From: Crambe crambe | Taxonomy: Eukaryota; Porifera; Demospongiae; Poecilosclerida; Crambeidae | Direction: 5' to 3' | Length of the DNA stretch: 64,000 bases | NCBI GenBank assembly: GCA_963924555.1 | Contig: OZ004582.1 | Span: forward strand, 2,604,001-2,668,000 | Part shown: positions 11,237 to 21,294 of the stretch, piece after piece | Numbering within the stretch: the first letter of the stretch is position 1 | Layout: every line of letters starts with the position of its first letter | Made by a program: the position numbers and the translations under genes | Notes under the pieces: generated by a model | What the model saw: only the letters and a program-made list of their open reading frames with translations | Database searches by the model: none | Told to the model about the DNA's origin: nothing

Positions 11237-11710
11237 AGTGTATGGATGGAAAACATGGGACACATGATGGCAATCCTAGCCAAGAGTGTGCGAGGGTTTC
11301 CTGTTTGTGATCGGAGATTGTTAATTAGGGGCACCCGTTACACAGCCATACCCATAATCTCACTGGATGGCCTTCACGATGTATACCTCACAGAAAGAAC
11401 TGTAGATGAGGATAAGTTTTGTGACTTTATTCGTGTACCCATCCTTATGCCATTAAATTTCACGAATCCACACTCTGCTGTTATTATGGACAACGCTTCG
11501 ATTCACCATGTTGAAGAAGTGTATGATCTAATAAAAACACAAAGCTGTGTTTCCTTCCTCCATACTCGCTGGATTTAAATCCAGTGGAAGGAATTGAATG
11601 AAGTTATTTCAAGCTACCACAGCACCAAGAACAATATTAACAATGGCTTTTGGAATTATTACAGTTGAAGAGTGTCATGGCCACATTTTATACAGTGGGT
11701 ATGATATCCT
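11237..11710 (+). pseudogene. Tc1/mariner transposase fragment, copy 1
   Basis: A DDE_3-type transposase catalyses cut-and-paste of its element at TA sites. The frame at 11246-11578 has RRLLIRGTRYTAIPI, then the second catalytic aspartate in VIMDNASIHH. Downstream, in shifted frames, LDLNPVEG (third acidic residue region) and AFGIITVEECHGHILYSGY are visible. The helix-turn-helix region and first aspartate are missing, so the copy is 5' truncated and frameshifted. The C-terminal words match those of the fuller copy at 15.6 kb (AFCNITSGDCYQWLKHSGY), so both come from the same family. It is flanked by minisatellites on both sides. Confidence 0.85.
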
Positions 11711-12070
11711 ATGTGTCCATCCCGTCTAAGTGTACCATATGGGACTGGTGGTACTACATGGGAAGGTACATCATAGGTATCCATGATATTCCATGTCTTC
11801 CATCCCGTCTAAGTGGACTGTTGGGACTACATGGGACAGTACCAACCATCCGTATCCATGATATCCCATGTGTCCATCCCATGTAAGTGTTCCATATGGG
11901 ACTGGTGGGACTACAGATGATATCCCATGTGTCCATCCCATCTAAGTGTTCCATATGAGTACATGGGACGGTACCAACCACATGATATCCCATGTGTTCA
12001 TCCCGTCTAAGTGTATGGGATTGGTGGGACTACATGGGAAGGTACCAACTGTATACATGTCTAAGTGTAC
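11695..12070. repeat. Minisatellite, unit about 70 bp
   Basis: About five imperfect units contain ATGATATCCCATGTGTCCAT, then AAGTGT(T/A)CCATATGGGACT, then GGTGGGACTACATGGGA and GGTACCAAC. The first unit begins directly after the Tc1 fragment, so the transposase tail and the array may share a history. Open frames across the array are shadows of the repeat. Confidence 0.8.
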
Positions 12071-13130
12071 CATGATATATTTGTGCCCCACACTGTCTCT
12101 AACTCTCAAATAATTTATTATAATTAATCTAGTAAGCTATACAGTGATTATTCAACCAACGGGTGGTGATTATTCGAAATGTTTATGCCAACGGGTGGTC
12201 TAGGACTTCTGTACTTTACATTGGTGACTTGAGCAGTTTGTTAGGAGTAGAGTCCTCCGCCATCTTTTCCCTAGACCTTGGTGATTTACTGGTGTGCTGG
12301 GAGTAGAGTCCTCTGCCATCTTAGACCGGCGATTTAACTGGTGTGCTAGTGGAGGTTGCTCCTCTTTTTGTACCTTTTCCTTGGGGTGTTCTAATTGGGA
12401 TATACAAGTATGTAATTTTCTGCAGCATTATTTCATAACTATACTACAGTAACTTGACCTACACTAATATCAGGCATTTAACAAATTGTGCTTTGCTCTC
12501 CAGCGTCTCTGGTATCTCTTCTTTCACAATAATGTATTGCTATGTAATTAAATAGTGACTAGCCGAGTTTGGATCAACTGACTTATCCGGCACCTCGAAT
12601 ATTAATAAATTTCGTGCCATTTCGCGATGACCTCTGACCTCTGCTACAAGATTGTGTTGATTTTTGCTGTTTGATTGTCAAGTTCAGTTGGAAAATGGAT
12701 CTAGTTTATGAATCAATCAATCAAAGTAAGGCCTGGTTTAGTTGGGGTCTTATTAATAGTCACTAATTATACAAAATAGCTGCTATGTCCCTCATCATAT
12801 TTGAAAAAGCCATTGCTTTGGTGGTGCCATGTCTCTCTCTCCACATGAATTCGTCTACCTTTCATTCGACACAGCAGGTATAATTATAATTACCTGGAAT
12901 AAGTCAAACTTGAAGCAAGAAGCCCTTTCCCCCTCATATATGAGATTAGCTTTTCTATATCCCCAAATAAAATTGGGCCAAGCTCAAGCAGACATCTCTG
13001 GTGTTCGGTTTTAGGCTCCTCAATATCTAATGTGTGGTCAATATGAGGGAGATTTTTGTCACATCCTTTTATTTGTGGTGATGATGTTAAATTTGACTGA
13101 TTTTCCGGGTTTGGTCTACATTGAAGCTAC
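12070..13130. other. Spacer with a short tandem duplication
   Basis: GGAGTAGAGTCCTC(C/T)GCCATCTT occurs near 12245 and 12300, with GGTGATTTACTGGTGTGCT-like words beside each, so about 60 bp is duplicated. The word CCAACGGGTGGT is also repeated near 12155 and 12190. No gene was recognised. Confidence 0.5.
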
Positions 13131-13134
13131 TACA

Positions 13135-13219
13135 ATGTCTATTTCGAAGTATTTTAAGAAAACATCACCTCCAGTTCCAAATCTGACTAGAGATATTGAT
13201 GAGCGAGGTCCATCCAGGT
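13135..13219 (+). other. Possible first coding exon of a transposon gene
   Basis: The sequence reads MSISKYFKKTSPPVP and stays open to a good donor (CCAG then GTAGAA) at about 13219. A short N-terminal word of the form ISKYF or IDRFF starts several transposase families in sponges (hAT and pogo types) and resembles a PCNA-binding motif. No matching second exon was found before the gypsy element begins, so the owner is unknown. Confidence 0.3.
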
Positions 13220-13329
13220 AGAATATAAAATTGAACTGTAGCTTTAAAACAAAACTGATTTAAATGTGTGCAGTCTGAATCATATCAACCTCCCCTCCTC
13301 TCCCGCTCAAACTCAACTCAAACTCAAAC

Positions 13330-15435
13330 TCGGACCAAACTCGATGGCAGATGGAGGGCAAAGTGAGTGGAAAGCCTTCTAAGAAGCTACTACTTGATAG
13401 TGGAGCTACCCGTAATTGTCCACCCAAGGATAAGGATATGTTGGGCTGAAAGAGGTTTTCAAGACAGCGAGTGACAATCTGGTCCAATTAACAATGGCAA
13501 GAGTCAGGATTGAAGTGGAGGGAAAGCAGTACTATTTGACGGTTGCAGTGTCAGACTCAATTGAACTTTGGGGAATGATATTCCAGACTTCCCAAATCTT
13601 CTAATGATGGCAGCCAGGAATTATGACAGTGCTTTGGTGGTAACGAGAGCACAGACCCGAAAACAAGAACAAGAAGACATGGAAGCCAGGCAGAGAGAAG
13701 CAGAAGATGAAGTACACCCAGAACCGTTGCTAGAAGATGACACCATGGATGAACTCTCAGAGTCGGACCTCAGAAATTCGGGTGCTGAAGACAGAATGAT
13801 TCGGAAGCTGCTGAACATTCAAATGTTGAACGAGAAAGTGTGGACAGTAATCTGGGTAACTGGACCCTTCTCTTTCATGCAGGTTTCCAAAGACAAAAAG
13901 AAACTGACCAGAGCAGAGAAGAGGCAACAGAGGCAGGAGTTCACTAAAAGAGGCTACTAAGCAGCGACCTGAGACCAAGCTAGCTGTCTTGCAGAGAGAG
14001 GATCCTACTTTGAAAGATGCTAGGAGACAGGCAGACGATGGCAAAGGACTCTACTGCTGGAAAGATGGCCTGCTTTCTCTTCCTTCCAAAGTGAGCAGGA
14101 AAACAAACAGAACAAGTTGCTGACAGAGTGGCTAGTGCCGTACCCTATCACATGACAGATCACAAGAAGAGGAAACGAACTTTCCACGTGAATGCCCTCA
14201 AGCAGAGTGTGAGGATGTTGAACCATTGACCTGGAATGATAACCAAGAAGAAAAGACAAGTAGTAATCAACTTTCCACCAACCAGCAGAGAGATCTCAAG
14301 GAGCTAAAAAAGGAGTCATAGTGTGGACACGGGAGAGGCAAGCCCAGTCAGGCTGCCGCCTTACAGGATTCCCCAAGCACTAAGAGACCCCTTGAGAGAA
14401 GAAATGAGATGTTGACACAAGGAATCATCGTGCCATCAACTAGCGAATGGGCTGCACCAATCATCCTAGTACCCAAAAAGGATGGCTCCAAACGACTGTG
14501 TGTTGACTTCAGAAGGTTGAACCACATTACCAAAGCCGACCCATACCCAGAGTAGAGGAACTGATCGACCGTCTGGGAAATGCCAAATACATCACCGCAC
14601 TGGACCTCACAAAAGGTTACTGGCAGTTGAGAAGGAAAGTCAAAAGAAGACGGCTTTCATCACCCCATTTGGGAAGTATGAGTTCACTGATGGACGAAGT
14701 TCTGGAAGATGTTCACCAATTTGCAGCTGCATACTTGGATGATGTTATCATTCTCAGTGACACCTGGGAGCAACATACACCTTACGTGTATTTTTCAGAA
14801 TTTGAGAAAAGCTGGCTTAAAAATCAAAGAGAAGAAATGCCAATTTGCCAAGAACTGTTGCAATTATCTCGGACATGTTGTAGGTGAAGGCAAGGTTCGT
14901 CCTGAAATCTGCAAAATCGAAGCTGTTCAAAATTTCAAGAGGCCTCAGACAAAGAAGGAGGTCAGAGCCTTCCTCGGACTTGCAGGCTACTATAGAAGAT
15001 TTATCAAGGATTTTGCCACTATCACAGCACCTCTATCTGACCTGACGAAGGCCTCAGCTTCAAACAAAGTTGAATGGAAAGAGGAGCAAAACAAAGCATT
15101 TGTATAGCTGAAGAAACGACTGACAGCTGAACAGATTTCTCCATACCATTCGTATTACAAACCGATGCGTCAGACCTGGGAATTGGATCAGTGTTAACAC
15201 AAGTGGACGATCAAGGAGAAGAGCATCCAGTGGCATTTGCATCACGAAAACTACTACCAAGGGAGAGACGATATGCTGCTGTCGAGAAGGAGTGTCTTGC
15301 GGTTGTGGAAGGCTTCCGAGTTTACTTAGAAGGAAAACTGATCACGGGTCATTGGAATACTGAGACAGTAATGGCAAAATGGAAATGCGGATGGACTCTC
15401 TCGAGAAAATTCTGCCCCTTACTATCAAAACACTT
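13330..15435 (+). mobile_element. Ty3/gypsy retrotransposon, degenerate pol
   Basis: The order of domains is that of an LTR retrotransposon pol: aspartic protease (LLDSGAT at 13388-13408), a linker ORF (13568-13960, charged), reverse transcriptase (PIILVPKKDGSKRLCVDFR near 14460; catalytic AYLDDVII at about 14729-14752), and RNase H (TDASDLGIGSVL near 15160). RT and RNase H are broken by several frameshifts and stops. After TDHGSLEY (15337-15360) the sequence jumps almost at once to NGNADGLSRE (15378-15407), words normally far apart, so about a hundred codons of the RNase H/connection region are deleted. No integrase and no LTR were found here; the element ends where a Tc1/mariner copy begins. 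It cannot be functional. Confidence 0.9.
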
Positions 15436-15499
15436 AGTGTGGTACGTATAATAATAGCTTGAGTCAATGAAGTACTCTGCAGAATCTCACCGCACTTCA

Positions 15500-16311
15500 G
15501 CTTATTCTTAGTAGAATTACCTCTAGATTTGATGCTACTGGCAATGTGGACCCAACACCCAGGAAAGGAGCACCTTGTAAGCTATCCGATTATGATAAAT
15601 TTGTAATTATTGAGAGGTTGCTTGATAAATTATGAATCTACAGGAACACATGCAGATGTGTCCACAATATGTAGGTTTCTGAAGAGTAATAAATTTTCAA
15701 GGAAAAGATTGAGCCACATAGCACTACAACGAAGTGCAGAACAATTTTTGTCTGATATCTCTGTCTATGATCCAGAAATGCTGCTGTTTATAGATGAAAC
15801 AGGTAGTGATAGAAGGAATGTCATGCGTAAATTTGGGTATTCACTCATTGGAAAACCTGCGTACTCACATTCTTTGTTGGTTCGGGGCAAAAGGTTCTCA
15901 GCAATTGGTATACTATCAGTAAATGGAATCTTAGATACATATATATCTCCCGACACAATCACTGCTGAAGTTTTTGAAGACTTCATTGACAAAAGTTTAA
16001 TCAACCATGTAATGCCATTCAATGGGCATAATCCTCACAGTGTTGTCATTATTGATAATGCATCAATTCATCACACTGATGATGTTATACATGCATTACA
16101 AAGCATTGGAGTACTAGTCCATTTCTTGCCACCTTACAGCCCTGATTTGAACCCCATTGAAGAAGCTTTCTCTAAGGTTAAATCATACTTGAAAGCCAAT
16201 GAACCTGCTGTGTCTGACAACGATCTAGAGGATTTCATTCTCTCTGCCTTTTGTAACATAACATCTGGAGATTGCTATCAGTGGTTAAAACATAGTGGTT
16301 ATATTGCATAA
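15500..16311 (+). pseudogene. Tc1/mariner transposase, nearly intact DD34E copy
   Basis: The frame at 15610-16311 holds the whole catalytic domain of a Tc1/mariner-type transposase. The first aspartate is in LLFIDETGSDRR (residue about 62), the second in VVIIDNASIHH (about 149), and the glutamate in SPDLNPIEEAFS (about 184). The last spacing leaves 34 residues, a DD34E signature. Upstream, in another frame, ILSRITSRFDATGNVDP and LSDYDKFVIIERL are the helix-turn-helix part, interrupted by a stop and frameshift near 15633. The first helix-turn-helix and the 5' terminal repeat were not found. One lesion in the DNA-binding domain probably inactivates it. It is related to the copy at 11.2 kb. Confidence 0.9.
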
Positions 16312-16446
16312 CGATCATTACCTAATATTACATAATAATAATTATTGCACGTGGAAGTGCTGCTGGCTGCTAACTAAAAAAAAAGCTATTATGAATCATG
16401 CTAGCAATCATCAAAACTACTATGGATCGATGTACTACTTAACACC

Positions 16447-17392
16447 CCCAGGTGTGAACCACAGCCATCTGCACCTGTAGCTGTTGGACCAAATTCTTAT
16501 TTTTTATCTCCACAGCCACCAGTCCTTCAAACTCATGGTCCATCTCAAGGTAGTAACTCGACAATTAATAGACTAATAGTGTGTAGCCCAGGTCTGAGTA
16601 CTATTCTCTTGGTGTGCATTATATAGAATTATTATCAATTTTCTAGAGTCATCTTTCAACTATGTTGTACGAATAATTAATCCTAAACGGAAAAGTGACA
16701 CAATCACTCGAACTTGGCATAATGTGCATGAAAAATTCATCCATCCCAATACACTTAAGAAAAAGCTGATGGACACATTTTCTGAGCAGGTATAGGCTAT
16801 TATGAGAAGCCCGGTAACTCTAAACGTTGGATTGAATCTGAGGATGATTTAAAAGCTATGTATAAGATTCATGCTACAGAAAATACAATTCATATGTGGT
16901 GTGACGGTAGAGTTGAAGGAGACCACTCCAAGAATAGCAGCAGTGACAGACGACCAAGTACTAAGAGAGCAAGAAGAGAAGATGAGATTGAAAGTACATA
17001 TGAGTCTCTTTATAAGAAACACAGTGAAAACTTCAGTGGCCCTCAACTTAGACTATGGGCACGTATGTATGTGAAATTCTTTCACAAGAACCTAGATACT
17101 CCACCAAATGTACCTGCTATCACCGGTCAGCATCAGAATGCTAAACGCATACGAGAGGATAAAAATCAACCTCTTACAGAAGCTATCACAGGTGCAGCAA
17201 CAGCAATAACTAAGGTTTTGATGAAGTCTACGTCGCCAAAGCAGTCACCAAAGAAATCTGGTGGACTCTCACCTGCTAGCAAAGCCAACTTGAGTTGCAA
17301 CAGCTGCGTACACTGCAACAGCTGAGAGAGAATAATGCCTTAACAGAGGAGGAATTCCAGGAACAAAAGACATTTCTTTTATCAAAATATTA
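16447..17392 (+). pseudogene. Unnamed family A protein, SHOCT-like tail, copy 1
   Basis: The first exon (to 16549) is proline-rich (PQPPVLQTHGPSQ). A 97-bp GT-AG intron (16550-16646) leads to FNYVVRIINPKRKSDTITR, then the frame shifts at about 16790 to KRWIESEDDLKAMYKIH and IHMWCDGRVEGD, a charged linker, and KHSENFSGPQLRLWARMY. The C-terminus, in another frame from about 17285, reads LQQLRENNALTEEEFQEQK and ends at 17392, like a SHOCT domain (short helical oligomerisation tail). A second copy of the IINP(K/L)RKSD module lies at 62.9 kb. I recall similar sponge and cnidarian proteins but no function. Two frameshifts make this copy a likely pseudogene. Confidence 0.6.
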
Positions 17393-17639
17393 AGACAATA
17401 AATGCTTGAGTACTGTGTGGAAGACTAATGCTTGATTCAGTAATGTATTATTAACTATATTGTACCAATCCATTATGCTTACTTTATCCTCTGGTGCAAG
17501 ACTTGTACATTCCATATAATTGTGCTTATGTAAATTGTGGTTTCAGAGACTTTTGCCCAGTGTTGCAAGACTTCTGCAATTAACTGTAGCCACTTCATAT
17601 CAACTGTCTGGCCTTTGAAGTAGCCACAATGTACTAGAA

Positions 17640-19185
17640 TTACAACTGGTGGCTTCCCTTTGATGTAACCTGGACCAGCTTTGGATAATTGCCTGGCCTA
17701 AAGTCTATTCTAAAGACGATAGTGTTTTGTGGTAAACAAATGATATCTCTAAGAAGACATCGTGAGCAAGCTAATCAAGGCTCAAACCAAGGTAACTTCC
17801 GTGCTCTTTTAGACTTCCGCATTGATGCAAGTGATGTAATACTAGCTGAGCATTTCAAAAATGTACCACGAAATGCTCAGTATCTCCACTAATTCAAAAT
17901 GACCTTACTGTTTGTATTGGAGAATGGATAAGAGAGAAAATCCTCCATGAAGTCCGTGAAGCCAAATTTTTTCTGTCATTGCAGATGAAGCAGCTGATTA
18001 TTCTAACAAGGAACAACTTCCATTAGTACTTCGGTTTATCTTTTGTAATACTGGTACAACAGGAAGTGCACTTTCAAATAAAAATAAAATATTGGAAGAT
18101 ATAGCTTTGACTTAAATTATCTTCGTGGTCAGGCATATGACGGAGCAGGTAATATGGCTGGAAAATATCAAGGTGCTGCTGATGCATTCAGTCATCTTAG
18201 TAGCTGCCTGTAAAATCCAACTTGTGCAAAACATGATGAGCACAATGGTGAAAATTTGCCTTTTCTTCTCTAATTCACCTAAGCGTGAATTAGAATTGGA
18301 GACAAACATTCAAGCTATGAATTCTGGTAAGGCAACAAAGCTAGTTAGTTTGTGTAAAACTCTTTGGGTGGCACGTATTGATGCACTTGAAGTATTTTTA
18401 GATCTCTATCCAACTGTAGTTCATACATTGGAGGTAATTAGCTCGGGTAGTGCAGGTGGTTGGAATAGTGATTCATGTAGCTCGGCTAATAGTCTTCTTA
18501 CCTGCATTACACAGTTTCAATTTGTTATTTCTTTCATTGTGACAAGCAAATGCCTTGGATACATCAAGGGGCTCACAATATCACTTCAAAGATATCTGTC
18601 ATGCATACAAGGAAGTCAGTACTGTAGAAAAAGCACTTAATGAAGTACGTAAAAATATCGATACACAACATAATTAATGCTTCTGAGCTTCAGTTACCTA
18701 GATGCTGCAGTAGTCAGACAGCAAGGAGCAACACTCCAGGTGACACGATATATTATAACCGTTGGATTTCTTGCTTGGACATTTAAAATCTCGTTTTTCT
18801 GATATTCAGCAAAAGGTATGACTATAGTACCATCAGTTTTGATGGATAAAACTTCACCTCATTCTAGTATAGATGAGCTAAAGGATTACAGAAATGTAAG
18901 TGGACTTCATTTATACAACCTTTACCGGATACTCCTGCTAAAGCTTTGTCATTTGCCAATGAAAGTATGTTCCCCAACACACACAGACTTTTGCATATAA
19001 TTTGCACTATCCCAGTAACCAGCTGTGAGTGTGAACAGAGTGTTAGTGTGCTTCGTCGGCTAAAGACATATCTTCGGTCTACCGTGTGTCAAGACAGACT
19101 AAGTGGACTTGCTTTAATGCACATCCAGTACAAGCATCTCATAAATGGGTGTGGTTAAGCCACTCCATTTCTAGTTACGCCCCTG
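17640..19185 (+). pseudogene. hAT transposase (ZMYM1-like), copy 1
   Basis: Order of recognisable parts: LRRHREQANQGSNQGNFRAL near 17755, ILAEHFKNVPRNAQYL (17850), RGQAYDGAGNMAGKYQGAA (18128), and a C-terminal dimerisation region with SVLRRLKTYLRST and LSGLALMHIQY (19040-19135). This is the ZMYM1/TTF-type hAT layout. The copy has many stops and frame changes, so it is dead. Its 3' terminal repeat is visible: the end reads as CAGGGGCGTAACTAG on the minus strand, closing at 19185, typical for hAT. The matching 5' end and the 8-bp duplication (which would be AGAACAAT) were not found, so the element is 5' truncated or rearranged. Confidence 0.85.
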
Positions 19186-19404
19186 AGAACAATCTATGCA
19201 CCTGGTCTATCTGGTGTTTCAGTGTTATTATTAAGAATGATAGAGCCACCGCCTATCACTTCCAGCAGTATGACAACAGTTTCGGAAACCATTGTATACC
19301 AAGTACTACCATAATTGTAATGGTTTGAGCCACATTGTCCAGTACTCCAAATGATACACACCCAAAATTTAACAGTAACCATAGTAATGCAACAATTCTT
19401 TTTT

Positions 19405-20640
19405 AAATCATGGATAGGATAAGTTTTACAAATGAGGTTTTTGATCAATCCTGTTAAGACTCATGGAAACATAAGTCTAGTGTAAAACTGTCCACTTCAA
19501 TTCAAGGTCCTAGCCATTGGTTATAAGGTCATAGCAATTAGCTAGGTGGGCATTAAGAAATAATGTTGTAAAAAATTTTCCTCTGTTATAGTAGTAGAAT
19601 CACATCTAGATACATACATACACTAACATTAACAGGGAGCCATGGACAAAATGACCAATCTTGGATTATTTAATTTAACAGTGGCAATGTGTATTTTTTA
19701 AATTGTCATGAGCTCAGGTACACAACACCCGGCATGTACAACGTGACTGTCACAATTTGAGGTATACCTGCCACTGATTACACTGCAACAACATCTTTAA
19801 TAAGGATACGAGGAAGAACTTAAGGTTTTCATCATTCTCTCTCTTCTCAAAGTCATCAATTTACTCCTGCACTTGGGAGAGAAGTACATAGCACATTGAT
19901 TTATTCAAGTATTAAGTCAACAATTATTTCTTCTGTCAGTCGATTTTGATAGGGTCACTAGTATTAGGGATTGGTTTCACAGTCATAACCACATTGAAAT
20001 AATTCCTGTGATTCCTTTTGCGTTATTGAAATGATAAAGTCCTGATCCATTGCCTCAGGAATTATACTTAGGTGTAATGTAGACAGCTCACTTCAACATG
20101 CTTAGTACATGGTAAATCTTTAAATTTTAAATTTTTACATTCCCTGATGCTATGGTAAACAATTTTTTGCTGAAACCATGGATACTAACATTAGTAACAA
20201 CAGGATAAGTTTTCTAAGTATGTAAAACTGATAATTTTTCTTATGGTCCTAGCCATTAGGTGGGCATTAATAACATACACTAACATTGACAGGGAGCCAT
20301 GGACAAAATGACCCAGATTCTTTTTGTTTCTCAGCTCTTCAGCATGCCATACCCCATGCTAATTTTTATTTAACAGTGGCAATGTGTAGTTCTTAAATTG
20401 CCTTTTTTTTTTGTCATGGGCATACACAACACCTGGCATGTACAAACATGACATAATCAAGTACACAACACCTGACACATGCTTAGATGCATGTGCAAGT
20501 CACGAGCTCGGGTACACAACATCCGGCATTAATTTTATTCAAGTACATAGCTTTAAGTGAACAATTATCTCTTTTGTCTTAATCTATTTCGATAGGGTCA
20601 CTACTAATATTAGGGATCTGCTACACAATTTTTGCTTACC
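19405..20640. repeat. Diverged segmental duplication, two arms about 750 bp apart
   Basis: The blocks AGGGAGCCATGGACAAAATG (19637 and 20291), TTTAACAGTGGCAATGTGTA (19672 and 20371), CACAACACC(C/T)GGCATGTACA (19722 and 20427) and ATTTTGATAGGGTCACTA or its variant (19942 and 20583) appear in the same order twice. This is an old direct duplication of several hundred bases with many indels. Nothing coding is seen inside, except that the PIF1-like fragment begins just past the second arm. Confidence 0.65.
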
Positions 20641-20830
20641 CGAATGATTTGTATCAAATGCAGTCAGGTACAGTCCATTTAGAGACCGCACTCTTGAGAG
20701 TGCTACATAGGCCATCCCATCTGCAAATACCTTGTCTAACAGATCTACAATAGCAACGACAGGCCCTGGCATTTATGGATGGTAACCCCATAGGCCATGT
20801 GCTCAATGAGGAAATGCTGCGCAACTTGGA
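20600..20830 (-). pseudogene. PIF1-like helicase C-terminal fragment
   Basis: On the minus strand, GVTIHKCQGLSL is the last helicase motif region (TIHKxQG), followed after a frameshift by DKVFADGMAYVALSRVRSLN and GLYLTAFD. These are hallmark C-terminal words of PIF1-type 5'-to-3' DNA helicases, found both in host PIF1 and in Helitrons. A frameshift near 20765 separates the two words. The upstream helicase region continues in the inverted duplication at 20.84-21.29 kb. Helitron origin is likely given the Helitron copies elsewhere in the window, but host origin is not excluded. Confidence 0.8.
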
Positions 20831-20837
20831 GTCAGAG

Positions 20838-21292
20838 GTGCATGTCATACCGTGCGCTGTAGACGAGACGTGAAGCACTGCAATAAATCAGGACTGCAAC
20901 AATACTGCAGGGTTGGAAGCTCTCCTGAAGTTGGCTGTGGGTGCCCGTGTAATGCTCAGGTGAAACATTGATCAGGCTTAGTGAACGGTGCCATTGGCAC
21001 CATCCTTGGCGTGTTCTCAGAAAGAGTTTCGACCACTTAGAGAGCACCTGTGATATTGAAATAGTTAAGGTTAAGTTATGCGTCCCGTACCCAATTTCCT
21101 TTAATCATCACTAAGCCTGCTTTAACATCAATGTTTCGCCTGAGCATTACACGGGCACCCACGGCCAACATCAGGACAGCTTCCAACCCTGCAGTGTTGT
21201 TGCAGTCCTGATTTAGCTTTTCAATTTGTTTGGCTGCCTTTTGGTGCCATTTTGCAGTGCTTTACATTATCGGCGCACGGTATGACATGCAC
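20838..21292. repeat. Inverted duplication of a PIF1 helicase exon
   Basis: Left arm 20838-20984 and right arm 21108-21292 are inverse copies: both start from GTGCATGTCATACCGTGCG (outer ends) and run through AATCAGGACTGCAACAA to CAGGCTTAGTGA (inner ends). The right arm, read on the minus strand, encodes NQDCNNTAGLEAVL, VGARVMLRRNID and KAGLVM, a PIF1 helicase segment. The left arm encodes the same segment on the plus strand with a stop in place of one arginine and a small deletion. The plus arm continues into LVNGAIGTILGVFSE, which is the expected next part of the protein. The 123-bp centre could be the turn of a hairpin. Confidence 0.8.
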
Positions 21293-21294
21293 TA

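Noticed and set aside
11754-11993. Minus-strand frame through the 11.7-kb array
   Set aside because: Product of the minisatellite unit, no independent evidence.
13621-14044. Serine- and leucine-rich minus-strand frames
   Set aside because: Antisense of the gypsy linker region.
15765-16022. Minus-strand 85-codon frame
   Set aside because: Shadow of the Tc1/mariner catalytic domain on the plus strand.
16849-17046. Minus-strand frame across family A copy 1
   Set aside because: Antisense of the plus-strand exon with conserved words.
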